A model generated the notes under the pieces. That model saw only the letters and a list, made by a program, of their open reading frames with translations. It had not been told where the DNA came from and made no database searches. Below are positions 16,254 through 28,953 of a stretch of DNA of 64,000 nt, piece after piece (the first letter of the stretch is position 1; the number at the start of each line of letters is the position of its first letter). Made by a program: the position numbers and the translations under genes. This DNA is from Dimorphilus gyrociliatus (Eukaryota; Annelida; Polychaeta; Dinophilidae). The stretch is from the NCBI GenBank assembly GCA_904063045.1, contig CAJFCJ010000018.1:744001-808000 (forward strand), read 5' to 3'.

Positions 16254-17359
16254 ATGCCTCCTAAGAAGAAAGGTGGGAAAAAAAAGAAAAAAAAGACAGC
16301 AGGTATTATTTAAACCTTAGGTTAATTTCTCAGACTAACGAAATTTTTATTTAGATGGGGAACTGACTGTTGAGGATAAATACAAGAAAACTGTAGAAGA
16401 AATTGAAGCGCTTAAAGATCAGCTAGGTAAAACAATTAATGTTATTTAACATGAAAGAACCTACTTTAGCCTAAAAAATAGAAATTTATTATGTAAAACT
16501 AGTACTGACATAATAATATTTCAGTCGTTAGAAGAGAAATAACACGAAAATCGTTAAACCAAAATGAATTCATGAGAAGCAAGGTAAAAGATGTTGAGGA
16601 GCGCTTAGAAAAGACTGAAATAGACCAACGAATGGCTAGTCAAGGTAAATATTGAGTTTATTACACTAGATGTCTCTCAGATCAAAAGCTGGAAACTTAA
16701 ATATATTCAAATCTAATTTCCGCTCCGTTAATTGATGGAGCAAAGCTTGCAAATGGGAAGAGTGCCCTTGTCCACATTCAAGCAAATGTTTATTATTGCC
16801 TTTGAAACCCTAATTAAACCGGAAATGTTCCTTATTGCGATAAAAGCAAGGTTTCTTTTAATGGAATAATAGTTTGAAATATTTTCAGATATGACAAGGA
16901 TGTATAAAACTATGCATAAGGAAATGTCAATACAAATAGATGAATTGGGAGCAGAATTAATCAGTAAACAAGCCGTACTTGGTACTCTCGAAATATATAT
17001 TTATTGTTTATTATTTTATGTGTTAATAATTGCTTTCTATCGAAGAAACTACTCAGCAAGAATTGGAACAAGTGAAGAAAGATAAGGATGAAATGGAAAG
17101 GAAAAAAGATGATGAAATAGCAAGGTTGAATAGAGCTCTTGAAAATATGGATAGGCAATATCGAGATATCTTATCGGTATTTAAGTCAGATTTTCATATT
17201 TGATGTCCTTTAATTTTCTAATAATTGTAGGATGCTTTTCACTCACTTAAAGTAAGAATCGATGATGCCAATTCACAGTGGAAAGACAAGGAAATAGATA
17301 TGCAATCTGAAAATAAACGTATGCTTATGGATTTAGGATTATATCCATTAAAAATCTAA
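16254..17359 (+). CDS. DRC12: Dynein regulatory complex subunit 12 (CCDC153)
   Basis: Exons 16254-16302, 16355-16426, 16525-16644, 16889-16981, 17046-17176 and 17231-17359; 197 aa (human about 210). A lysine-rich start (MPPKKKGGKKKKKK) is followed by continuous coiled coil (VEDKYKKTVEEIEALKDQLV, then RSKVKDVEERLEKTEIDQRM). The C-terminal signature RQYRDILSDAFHSLKVRIDD and SQWKDKE matches CCDC153. The family is part of the nexin-dynein regulatory complex of motile cilia, consistent with the axonemal heavy chain at the right edge. Intron 3 is long (244 nt) and carries TAAACCGGAAA at 16815-16825, the ETS-like element otherwise found in promoters. The gene is convergent with BORCS8. Confidence 0.85.
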
Positions 17360-17519
17360 GAATTTGTCTCTGTCCACAGAAATTTTCATGTTTCCTTTGT
17401 GTATATAAAATATATTTGTTCTTTTTATTCACCATTTGAAATCGTAGTATGTACATACTCAGAAGATAAAGCTAAGAGAAATATATATACAGTGTAATAT
17501 AAAGTTTTGAACAAATTGA

Positions 17520-18300
17520 TTATGGAGTCTGATGTCTTCCCGAAGAAGTCAAGGAAGATGATCTAGGTCTCCTTGCAGATTGATTAGTAGCTCTAAACCT
17601 ATGATTATATTCAGTGGATACATTAATAGCTATTGATAACAATTTGCACGTACCTGCTGTCTGACATATCGACAGTTTGAGTTCTGGATAGCCTGGAAGA
17701 CTGGTTCTTCACAGAAATTGCATTTAATTGCTGCATGTAGAATATAGCATCCTTCATCAAGTGTTTTGTGTTGCCTAGATGTGGACTTCCATATTTTATT
17801 CTGTCAGTCTCTGTAATTGCATATTCCATATCGTAACATGCTCCACTCACTTCTTTACGCTTTTCCTCCATTCCATGCTGTTTTGGGTCAAATCGGATTT
17901 TTATTTGCTAACTAGTTACAGAAGTAGACTCACTTACTTTGTGGTGAACTAGTAATGGAACATTCTTTCGAACATGTTCCTCAATTCGAAAGAAAGCTAA
18001 CGAAGGCTCGTTAGCAATAGTATGAACAGTATCGGTTAAATTATCACTTGTCTTCTTAACAGTTCTGTCTAATTCGGGATTATTATCGATAGTCCGTAAA
18101 AGATTAGCTCCTAAGATTAGAAAGCAGCATTCATGAGAAGCATAAAATTAAGCTCAAATTGTTGCAAATGATGTATTTTATAGCATCTTTTTTACTAAGA
18201 ATTAAATATATTCATTCATGGAAAATGTTACAAACTTACCTTTATTATATGTTGTTTGATACAACTTATGTAAAATGTCGGACTTTTCTAGCCCTTGCAT
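17520..18300 (-). CDS. BORCS8: BLOC-1-related complex subunit 8
   Basis: Exons (minus): 18240-18300, 17938-18110, 17654-17877 and 17520-17598; 178 aa. The central region VHTIANEPSLAFFRIEEHVR followed by NVPLLVHHKHGM matches BORCS8 (MEF2BNB), whose core reads LANEPSVALYRLQEHV. Then come CYDMEYAITE and the helix LMKDAIFYMQQLNAI. The family is a subunit of BORC, which recruits Arl8 to lysosomes for kinesin-driven movement. It is longer than the human protein (119 aa), with extra N-terminal (~45 aa) and Ser/Arg-rich C-terminal (RRPRSSSLTSSGR) segments. Confidence 0.85.
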
Positions 18301-18678
18301 ATCGAATCTTCAAGTCTGAATGAAGAATTTGGCTATTTCACTATTTCAACCGTTTATTTAAGCGAAGGGCTGCGATTTTAATACATATTATTATTTATTG
18401 ACAGTATGTTGGTACTCCATGGAACCATACCAGTATTTTGGCCTTAAAAAATTCTTGAAAAATCGAATTTTCGATATAATATTTCTAAAAAAATTATAGC
18501 ATTATGTAATGATTTTCTCGATAAAGTTATTGTAAATACGAAAACTTCACTCAATGTCAAGGTTGCACATGAGCGGACTCACAGATTAAAGGTGAAGAAT
18601 TATCGTTTTTACTCTGAATCGTGTCTATTCATTTGTTAGTTGAAGTCATAAATAGAAAACAAAAAAATAGGAAAAAGG
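18301..18678. promoter_or_regulatory. Divergent promoter, BORCS8 / two-TM protein
   Basis: A 378 bp head-to-head interval, AT-rich, with a short GC-richer patch (GCACATGAGCGGACTCAC) at about 18566-18583. The CCGGAAACGGA element was not seen here. Confidence 0.4.
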
Positions 18679-19323
18679 ATGGCGAACTTACAACCAACTG
18701 ATCATGCCAACTGTTCCGACTTAATAATAGCTATTTGTAAGCAACATGAAGCGGTGAGACGTGATCTGAACCGGCTAACTGTGACACTACAAGAATTTGA
18801 TGTCTCGATTGAATTTAAAGCATCAGAAGGATCATTACAAGACGAACAGGTACTCGACTTTTACTTTACAGTTAATAGCTCAACTGATGTTTTAAGAATA
18901 TCGGTTTGTTCCCAATAGATTAAATTGCAGAAAATTGTTGACATAGCAACGCTTCGTGAACGCTTGAAGAATGCAATTTCTTTGCATGATTCCGCTAAAG
19001 ATTTGCTTGATATTGACTCAGTAGATAAAAGAAGATGGTTAAAACATATTATTAGCTATGCCGTTTTAGGTGCCACAATTGGGGGTTTGGTAATAAGAAG
19101 TGTTATGGCCTCTGGAAAATGGCTTCCTTTTGTTATCAGCGTCTTCAGTGCCCTGGCAGCAATCAACCGATGGCAAGAAGTCAGTAACAATAGAAAACTT
19201 CTATCTGCCTTAAAAGAAGATCAAAGTGATTTAGAGCGTCACGTTTCAGAATTAAACGATCATTTGAATACTGTAACAGAAAAAGTTAGGCGTATCGTTC
19301 GACCTGAAGCATTTGATTTTTAG
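18679..19323 (+). CDS. Unrecognised protein: coiled coil, two-helix membrane hairpin, coiled coil
   Basis: Exons 18679-18849 and 18931-19323 (187 aa) join in phase 0 as DEQ|KIVDIATLRERL. An alternative acceptor 12 nt upstream (exon from 18919) adds IKLQ in frame. I do not recognise the family. Residues ~15-100 are helical and charged. Two hydrophobic helices follow, HIISYAVLGATIGGLVIRSVM (~102-122) and LPFVISVFSALAAIN (~127-143), split by a tight loop (ASGKW). The last ~45 residues are a predicted coiled coil (LLSALKEDQSDLERHVSELN), ending in VRRIVRPEAFDF. The layout suggests a hairpin membrane protein with both ends on the same side. Location and function are unknown. Confidence 0.8.
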
Positions 19324-19641
19324 CTGCTCAGTTAATTCTTGAAGTTACTTGTGGTTTTTTCAAGTTTCTAAACTTTCTTATTTACAAGTATACTAAAAAT
19401 ATACGGAAAATAAGTAATTAACAAAACCTCTTTGCTGAATGAATAATCATTGTAAATTATCTACAAAAACCGAGAAAAATACATTTTACACTACTCTAAA
19501 ATTTCATTTTATCATCATTCACTAGCACCAAAAATTAAACTTCTTTTCCGCAATGAGGCGCCACCGTTAAATTCATTATTTCGTTCTTACTGAATCGCAA
19601 CTTATTTAAATGCCTTAAAACGCAGAAGTTACTTTAAGTTA
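19324..19641. other. Intergenic, two-TM gene to TRMU
   Basis: AT-rich 318 bp with the 3' UTR of the upstream gene and the promoter of TRMU. A small GC-richer patch (GAGGCGCCACCG) lies at 19556-19567. No ORF is supported. Confidence 0.4.
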
Positions 19642-21201
<1,560 letters not shown>

Positions 21202-21282
21202 AGAAATGATTTTATTTGTTTATTGATTTTTCAATTTAATACAAAAAATTTAATACAAAAAACAATGTTCTAAAGTCGTTAT

Positions 21283-21773
21283 TCATTGCTCATTATTTTC
21301 ATGCCTTCTGTATTCTGTTCGCCACGGAGTTAACTGAAAAAAAAAAGATGTAGCTTGCATGGTTTGTCACATGTGGTCAATGCTAGCTAGTAGCTGCACA
21401 GGTTATGGCATATACAAGCATGTGCCTCACGAAGAGTCACTGATAACTCTACGATGTTGTAGTAGCGAGTCAACCCGAAAGGGTCTCGCGTGACTACTAC
21501 AATAGTTTCTTGGGTCAGTCATAATGAGAGACGCGCAAGAAGCAGACATCGATGATTTAATAATAAAGTTCAGCACACTACTTACTTGTGAGAAAACGGC
21601 GACACGAAAAGCACGTGGAATTTGCCTTCCAAAATTTTCCCATCTTTCGGCTAAGGATTTCTTTCTAAAATTTCATAATTACTTGTAAATGAAAGATATA
21701 TAATATTAGTAATAAGTCTTACCTTTCCAATTTCCAATACTTTCTCTTACTGATGGAAGCATGGTCCGGCCAT
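21283..21773 (-). CDS. Possible 50-residue basic protein, three exons
   Basis: Tentative exons (minus): 21751-21773, 21586-21664 and 21283-21333 (153 nt, 50 codons plus stop). The middle frame reads LAERWENFGRQIPRAFRVAV and the end reads LTPWRTEYRRHENNEQ. These are more protein-like than the other frames and join in phase at good splice sites. The first exon is weak: the model uses CATCA|GTAAGA, whereas the stronger donor GGAAAG|GTAAGA 28 nt downstream breaks the frame. The size and basic, aromatic character resemble small mitochondrial inner-membrane assembly or subunit proteins, but I recognise no family. The intron between exons 2 and 3 contains the hairpin cluster listed separately. It could instead be a non-coding transcript. 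Confidence 0.3.
21407..21504. ncRNA. Candidate structured RNA: three consecutive hairpins
   Basis: Hairpin 1: GGCATAT (21407-21413) with ATGTGCC (21420-21426). Hairpin 2: AGAGT (21433-21437) with ACTCT (21446-21450). Hairpin 3: TTGTAGTAG (21457-21465) with CTACTACAA (21494-21502), enclosing CGAG/CTCG and ACCC/GGGT capped by a GAAA (GNRA) tetraloop at 21477-21480. The stretch is visibly more GC-rich than its surroundings. It matches no RNA family I know (not tRNA, snRNA or Y RNA) and has no complete hammerhead core. Strand is unknown; the GAAA loop forms on the plus strand. Confidence 0.35.
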
Positions 21774-22018
21774 GTTCCGCTAATTTTTACAAAAGACTCA
21801 GCTGATGACTTTATAGAGCTGAAAGTCCTTTTGGACTATTAGATGACTTAGATTATTAGGATTCATCTTAGATAGAAAATATATAGTTAATTTTAAACGA
21901 GATATTTCACGATTCATCAAAGCTCTGGTTCGCATGAGGCGCGGGATGCAAATGACGAAGCTGGTAAACTGGGCGAAATATTCCTTTTCTACAGACCCAT
22001 TTCCGTAGAAAAATCAAA

Positions 22019-25000
22019 ATGGCGACGAACGTATCTGAAGAGATAGAAGAAAATGAAAATGATCTTTACCATAAAGCGACTCTTCAAGATGATGAAGAGT
22101 CCATATCAAGCGCCCGAAAAAAATACAGAATGCTCAAAGAAAAACGAAAAGAAATGTATGCATATCATATATTCTCAATAATGCTGTAAAACGCTCAATT
22201 TCAATAGGTTCCATTTAAAATTTTTGTTCGATCCCAATTCCTTACTTTACTTACAAACTTTGAAATCATTTAATTATCTAAAATTCAAGCACTACTTTTC
22301 ATACGTTAAATATATTTCAATTCATTAAAAATTCATATTTGGCTAATTTTTTAACATTTGTAAAACTAAAAATATAAAAAGGATATTAAATAATATTGCT
22401 TGTAAACATAAAATTAATTTCACTTCTAGTAAAAAAGAATGGAAACTGATTTTAAAAAGAGAACGTCAAAAGAAAAGAAAACAACTCAAGGCCAAGGAAC
22501 TGGGAGTACCAGGTAATTTAATAATTTCATGCTGCTAAATACTGTATCTCAAATTTATTTAATCTAGAGTATGAAATAACCGATGATCAGATTCCAGATG
22601 AAGATAGTGATAATTATGATTATACAGAAGAGGAAAAGAAATTAAAGTAATACGGTCTTTTAATTCAATGTTTACTGTTAAACTTACTAGCTGTTGCCTA
22701 TAGAGAAAGAGAATACAAAATTATGATGGAAAGAGAACGAATTGCCCATCTGGAATGGGCGGGCAATAGAGAAAGGGAGGAATATGAGAAAAAGCGAAGA
22801 GAGGAAATAGAGGTAATGCAATCTGTAGTTAATGCTTAAAATTCCTTTCTACAACATTTTTGATGTAAGAAACTTAAGTGGCCTAACTTCCAACCTTTAG
22901 AGACGCATAAGATTGGAATATGAGGAAAAAGAAAAATTAAAGTCTGTAAAGAAGAGAATAAAAACGAATAAGAGATCTGATGAAGAAAATGATAGCGCTC
23001 ACGAAGAAGAGGTATGGTTATTCATTTTTGGTTGTATTTTTACCAACAATAGTAATCTGTGTGATTTCAGTCAACGGATACTTTTGAGAGACCAAAGAAA
23101 AAAGTTATTCAAAAGCATAATAACATGCCTGTAAGTCTTAAGTTCTAATCAGCTTTATAACCTGCTTTACCATTTTGAACATAGCCACCAGTATACACAA
23201 ATTCTTTGGATGCCGATTGGAGGAACCCAACCTCTCATGAAATGTCTTATAGTAGTCAATCAATGACTGATAGACTACAATTAGAAGCCAATAAATGTAA
23301 TTATTATTGGAAAACTGGAGTGTGCAGATTTGGGAATAGGTAATTGATAGACTATAATTATTAATAGCTCCTAATGGTTAAATAAATGTTTAGATGCTCG
23401 AGATTCCATCCTAGAGTGGAGCATAGCAATACTCTGATATTTCACAACATGTACTATCATTTTGAACTAGAACAAGGATTATATGATGACGATTACAATA
23501 CAGGTGTTGAATATTATAAAATGAAAATGAAAACAGTGTTTATCAATAGTTTTATTGCAGATCTTACTTTGGAATATGAATATTCTGCTATTTATAAACA
23601 TTTTATGGAGTTTTATCAAGATTCACTACCAGAGTTTAAACTTTGTGGTCGAGTTCTACAATTCAAAGTGTGTTGTAATTACGAACCGCATCTACGCGGC
23701 AATGTATATGTTCAATATGATAGGTTCTTATCCTATAAAATTGCTATGCAAATTATTAAATTAGGTACATTTCTAGGTTAGAGGACGCTATTACAGCCTA
23801 TAAGAGGTTTAATGGTAGATGGTATGCAGGCAGGCAGCTTAGTTGTGAATTCTCCCACGTTTGTCGTTGGAGATATGCCATTTGCTGTAAATATTTTAAA
23901 AAACATTATTTTCATGAGTTATATTCGAAATTATAACAGCTGGGTTCCAAAGAGGTGAATGCTTAAGAGGCAAACGTTGTAATTATCTCCATCCTTTTCG
24001 TAACCCGAACGAAGAGTTTCGTGAAGCTGACAAAGATTTTATGCTTACTCCACCAAGACCGAAGCCTTATCGATCTCCTATACCAGTTGAGAGGGAGTCA
24101 AGATCTCGAAGTCGATCTTCAAGCTCCGGACGACGATCACGAAGTAAACGGCGTTCATACAGTAGGAGACGATCTCGTAGTAGAAGACGTTCGCATAGTA
24201 GTAGGCGACGCTCTTACAGTAGGAGACGTTCTTACAGTAGGAGACGCTCTTACAGCAGGAGGAGATCTTATAGTAGAAGTCGTTCGCCTAGCCGAAGAAA
24301 ATCACGTCATAGGTACACTTATATACCCTATCAGAATTTTATAATTTAATTTTCGTGACAAATAACAGATCCTATTCAAAGTCCAGAAGATCAAGATCCA
24401 GATCTTATTCATCATACGAGAGGTCTAGATCTAACTCCAGATCCAGGCGTCGTAGTCGTTATCGTTCTTTATCCCGTTCTAGCTCAAAACATAGTAGGGT
24501 CTCAAGATATAATTCTCGTTCTAAGTCAAGATCTAAGGAAAAAGAGAAGCTAAAAGAGATATCAGATTCTGAATCAAAATCTAAAACTCTTGACGAACAA
24601 AATTCAGCTTATAAGTTACAAGAAGAAAATCAGAGAATTAACAAAGACCCAAATTTAGGTATAAGTACAAGCCAATCTCCTTCAAATAAAAATGATGAGT
24701 CACCCTATTCTCCTAGTCGATCTTCATCTGTTTCTCGACTTATAACTAGCAGACCAGATGAGAACCCAGAGTCTATGACTGAAAATGAAAAAGAGAGCAA
24801 AACGTCAGATGGTGAGACTGAAGCAAATAATTCAATTAATTGTCAAAGTCCTAAAAATATTGATGAAAATACTATTGAAGTCAGAGCTATTAGTGACAGT
24901 ATTAATAATGAAAAGGGTGATTTGCAGACGAATAAGGAAAACCTCAAAACAACCGATTATAATACAGAAGAGATAAAAAAAGAAGGTAGGTCATCGAAAT

Positions 25001-25815
25001 CGAACTCACCTGCATATAGTGATTATGAAGAATGGATTAGAAATAGAAAATCCAGATCTAGATCGGGTTCGAAAAAACGATACTCCAGATCAAGGTCAGG
25101 TTCGTCTGACAGATCTTACTATCGATATTCTCGATCAGCCAGGAGAAGTGACAGACGCAGTTCAAGGTCATCATCTCACAGATCAAGTAATAGAAGTAGA
25201 TCTCGTAAGCACTGGCCCCATGACAAGTACAACGAAGTAAGAGAAATGGAGAAGGAAAAAGGTAGGAAAGAGTGGAGATATCAACAAATAAGAGCAGAAG
25301 AGAGGAAGAAAAGAGATGAAGAAGAAGCTAGAAAGGAAAAATTATACCTTCGTTCAAGTGGTTGGGAAATGAAAGTGCCCCCTCCAAGTATGCAACCAAG
25401 TGAACAAAAGCGACGTTATAATGATGATTTAAGGTGGCCATCACGCCCTAGAGATCCTCCGCCTTATTATTTGGAAGAACATAACTCAAAACCTTATGGC
25501 TCAACAAGATCAACAAGTCGCAATTCACGTAACAGAAATGTTTCTAGAAGGGCAGAATTTGAACCAGAGTCATCGAGAAGAAATTCAAGCGAGGAAAGAG
25601 AACGAGTTGAACGTCTGGTTCGAGAACAGCTTCAGAAATATGGGATATCCGTTAAAAAGGAAGCTGAAAGTGACGATAGTGAAAAGGAGACTGTTGTAGT
25701 CCAATACTCTCAAGAAACAAAAACTAGGAAAACAACTAGAAGGACTCATTCAAATAAGAAGGGGAAAAAATCAACAGAGCCTACCGAAGTAATCGAAATT
25801 CTGGATTCAGATTAA
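22019..25815 (+). CDS. ZRSR2: U2AF1-related minor-spliceosome factor ZRSR2 with extended RS domain
   Basis: Exons 22019-22155, 22430-22512, 22568-22646, 22704-22812, 22901-23011, 23071-23130, 23185-23339, 23394-23723, 23777-23886, 23940-24312 and 24369-25815; 997 aa. The order is: charged helical N-terminus (~1-190); first CCCH zinc finger CNYYWKTGVCRFGNRCSRFH; a U2AF-homology RRM (~260-385) including GNVYVQYD and FNGRWYAGRQLSCEFS; second zinc finger CRWRYAICSGFQRGECLRGK; then more than 550 residues of RS-rich sequence with SYSRRR repeats. The family recognises the 3' splice site of U12-type introns and also acts on U2 introns. Human ZRSR2 is about 480 aa, so this tail is unusually large. A later block (KEWRYQQIRAEERKKRDEEE) is charged helix. 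The gene is convergent with ATIC. Confidence 0.92.
24150..24290 (+). repeat. Coding tandem repeat, 18-nt SYSRRR units in ZRSR2
   Basis: Repeated TCTTACAGTAGGAGACGC-type units encode SYSRRR copies near the start of the RS domain. Copies differ by only one or a few bases, pointing to recent slippage-type expansion. Confidence 0.8.
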
Positions 25816-25980
25816 TTAACTATTAGAAGTCTTAATCATATAAGCGAGAAAACTAAATATTGTATAAATAAATCCCCGTAAAATATATGAAATTAATAAA
25901 TTTTGAATAATGAATAAAAGTAAAATATACACAAATGTCTAATTTGTTTCATATTTTATTACAAAGGCTAAATTTACATT

Positions 25981-28080
25981 CTAATGGTGAAACAATCTTA
26001 ATTTTGTGAAAATCATAGCCATGTTATGCTCGTTACAGGCGTCTACAACCACCTGGTCATTTTGACTACCACTTGGAGATGCAATAAATTCAACTCCCAT
26101 CCTCTTTGCTCTATCTATGTTGTCTCTGAATGGAAAGAATGCGTCGGAGCATAAGACGACTTGATCCAATTTTTCCATCCACTTATCTTTTTCTTCTTCT
26201 GTAAGTAGAGGCGGGGTTTCCTTAAACGCTTTGCTCCACGTGTTTATGTCAATATCTTTACCAATCATGCCAGACACATATAAATCAATTGCGTTTGAAA
26301 TTTCAGCCCGCTTGACATTATCTTTAAATGCCATATCCAAGACTCTGGGGTGATGACGTAGCCACCAGTTTGAAGCTTTTTCAGCAGCGAGCCTAGTACA
26401 GTGTATTCTAGACTGTTGGCCAGCTCCCACACCAATAACCTGGCCATTTCTAGTATAGCATACCGAATTACTTTGGGTATATTTAAGGGTTATCGAGGCA
26501 ACTATCATGTCCCGAATGGCATCTTCAGGTATTTCCTTTCTCTTTGTTGCTATATTCTGAAAGAGACTTGAATCAATTGTAGCATCGTTGCGCTTTTGTT
26601 CCATAGTCAAACCAAAAACTTGTCTCCGTTCAAGTTCGCTTGGTTTGTAGGTTTCGTCAATTTTCAACACGCAATAATTTCCACCTTTTTTTCGAGAAAG
26701 TATCTTCAGGGCATCTTCTTCGTAGTTAGGAGCAATAACACCATCTGAGACTTCTCTAGACAGAATTTGAGCTGTAGCAACATCGCAACAATCGGATAGA
26801 GCAACGAAATCGCCGAAGCTTGACATCCTATCGGCACACCTAGCTCTAGCGTATGCTGTTGCTAAAGGAGTCAAACGTTCAAACATATCTCCAACCATGC
26901 AAACTTTAGCCTCATCCGGAGTAAGGGGAACACCTACGGCTGCTCCAGCTGGCGATACGTGCTTAAAACTAGCCGCAGCAGGCAAATTAACTGCCTTTTT
27001 CAGCTCAGCAACCAGTTGCCAAGCGTTCAAAGCGTCCAAAAGGTTTATAAAACCTGGGGATCCATTTAGAACATCTAAAGGTAACTTTTGCTCAGTGTTG
27101 AATATTTGAGCTGGTTTCTGATGTGGATTCATACCGTAACGAAGTGGCATTTGGGAAACACCACTAGAATAGCTCTTTCTGAAAAAATCAGAAATAGCAT
27201 CATCGTATTGGGCTGTATGTTGAAATGCTTTTAAGGCTAGTTGACGTCGAGTATCCACAGATGTATCATGATTGTCGTTTTTATGCATTTCATTTATGAT
27301 ACTGAAATATTGGATGGTGTTTAAGTATTTTCGTAAATTATTGGAGATTAAATTTACAGTACCTTGTATAGTCATCTGGATCACTTACAACAGTCACTCT
27401 TGCGTGATTTTTGGCTGCAGCTCTCAGTAGAGTTACACCTCCAATGTCGATATTTTCGATAGCGTCGTCAATTGTGACTCCTTCTTTCTCAATGGTTTCA
27501 ACAAAAGGATATAAATTACAAGCAACAACTTTTATAAGTCGATAATCTTGCTTCTTCATATCGTTCAAATCTCCATCAGTTAATCTGGACAATATTCCAG
27601 CATGAACTGCTGGGTGAAGAGTTTTCACCCTACCTCCAAGCATTTCTGGCGCTCCTGTGATATCCGCAACATCTCTGAAAAAATTGCATAACCTTAAATC
27701 TCAAGAGTACTGCTTTGCGTACCCGAGTTATCTTTTATCTTCGGAGAACAGAGATAAAGGAACTTGCAAAACACTTTATTGGGCTATCAAAGTACCCTTT
27801 TTTTTAATGTTGTACAAGTATATACAGCATGTACATCTAATATATTATTTCTACGAACCTGACAGGTAAGCCAGCATTCCTTATTGCTTTAGCTGTTCCT
27901 CCACTGGCGACTAATTGCATTCCCAACTTGTGTAAGCTCTCAGCGAATTCAATTAGATTTCTCTTGTTGGAAACGCTAAGTAAAGCTATTTGTTAAAGGG
28001 AATTTCATTCAATTAATTATCGTTGTAATTAAATATTCAATTGCATATGATGAAAACTTGCCTAATTCTCCACTTGCCAT
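25981..28080 (-). CDS. ATIC: Bifunctional purine synthesis enzyme ATIC (AICAR transformylase / IMP cyclohydrolase)
   Basis: Exons (minus): 28062-28080, 27859-27985, 27363-27674 and 25981-27301; 592 aa, the same length as human ATIC. The N-terminal MGS-like IMP cyclohydrolase domain shows [32 protein letters not shown] and VACNLYPF. The C-terminal transformylase domain has the Lys-His pair in [13 protein letters not shown] and ends with [25 protein letters not shown] and [13 protein letters not shown]. The enzyme catalyses the last two steps of de novo IMP synthesis. The first coding exon is 19 nt (MASGEL), followed by a GC-AG intron (AG|GCAAGT). The start is supported because the spliced MASGELALLSVS aligns residue for residue with the human start. 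Confidence 0.96.
28061..28061 (-). other. ATIC: GC 5' splice site of ATIC intron 1
   Basis: The minus strand reads GAATTAG|GCAAGTTTTC. The GC donor keeps the consensus at all other positions (AG|GCAAGT). A GT donor further downstream would shift into a stop, and one upstream (GCAA|GTGGAG) would lose the conserved residues SGEL. Confidence 0.8.
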
Positions 28081-28953
28081 TTTCTCAGGTACACTCTGGA
28101 ATCAGGAATGAAAATGAAGAAACTATAGAGATTTTGAGAAATAAGTATTGAAAGTTGAAATGAACTCAGTACATTCGTTATAGGACTAAAAGCAATATAG
28201 TCTATGATTGGTTGGTGGATCTTGAATTGGGTGGAGTCTAATTCAATTATAGGATGACAATTGCAATACAAAATTACTAACAAATGTGCCAATAAAATAT
28301 ACCGTTTAAATTTATAAATATAAGAATATAGTACGAAGTATTGTAATTTTTACCGTGTATACCAATTTCACGATCTTAAGATCTTTAAATTATTTATATA
28401 AATATATTAAAATCGACGATTTGAAAAAGAGTATATACCTCTGCAACTGTTTAACAATGATATTGTAGATTTTTACCTATAAGTCCTTTGGCCTAGTCAA
28501 CTTTTGGACCTTTGATCTTTCCAAATTTCGCTTTTGTTTTAGTACAAATTGAATCCTTGTGAAAATCGGATAAGTTACTATTTTAATGCTTATCTATGGC
28601 TTCACTTGTGCCTTTTCCAATTGTCACTATACGAAGTACTCTCATCTTCCTCCTGTGGAAAATTATTATCCTTATATTTCATCTTGATAGTGTTTTCTAA
28701 AAGATGCTATATAATAATAAGCTAACCCAAGAAAATTTTTAAATGTATTGGTATTTATATATATATATATATATACTGTGTATATATAATTTCCATACAT
28801 AATATAAAACTAATAATATATAATTTAACTCTTGCAAAGATAAAATTATTTAGTATTATCACATGAGATATAATTTAAACTAGTTCCAGATTTTTTATGT
28901 TAAAACAGGAAAACTATGAAATATAGAATATTTTCAATGTGAAAAATGTTTGT
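28081..28953. other. Intergenic, WDHD1 3' end to ATIC start
   Basis: An 873 bp AT-rich interval between tandem minus-strand genes. It contains an (AT)n run at 28756-28775 adjoining TATACTGTGTATATA. ORFs of up to 76 codons are low-complexity. No conserved gene is seen; the ATIC promoter must lie here. Confidence 0.5.

Noticed and set aside
21795-21840. Hammerhead-like arrangement: CTGATGA (21802-21808), GAAA and a GTCC-TTTT-GGAC stem
   Set aside because: Stem III is good, but stem II cannot form beyond a strained 4-bp helix with a 2-nt loop and stem I has too many mismatches, so the core cannot fold.
24021-24344. Plus-strand ORF of 107 aa rich in Val/Asp repeats
   Set aside because: It is an alternative frame of the ZRSR2 SYSRRR repeats.
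28062-28292. Minus-strand ORF of 76 aa overlapping the ATIC start
   Set aside because: It is AT-rich readthrough upstream of the ATIC ATG in another frame, with no family resemblance.
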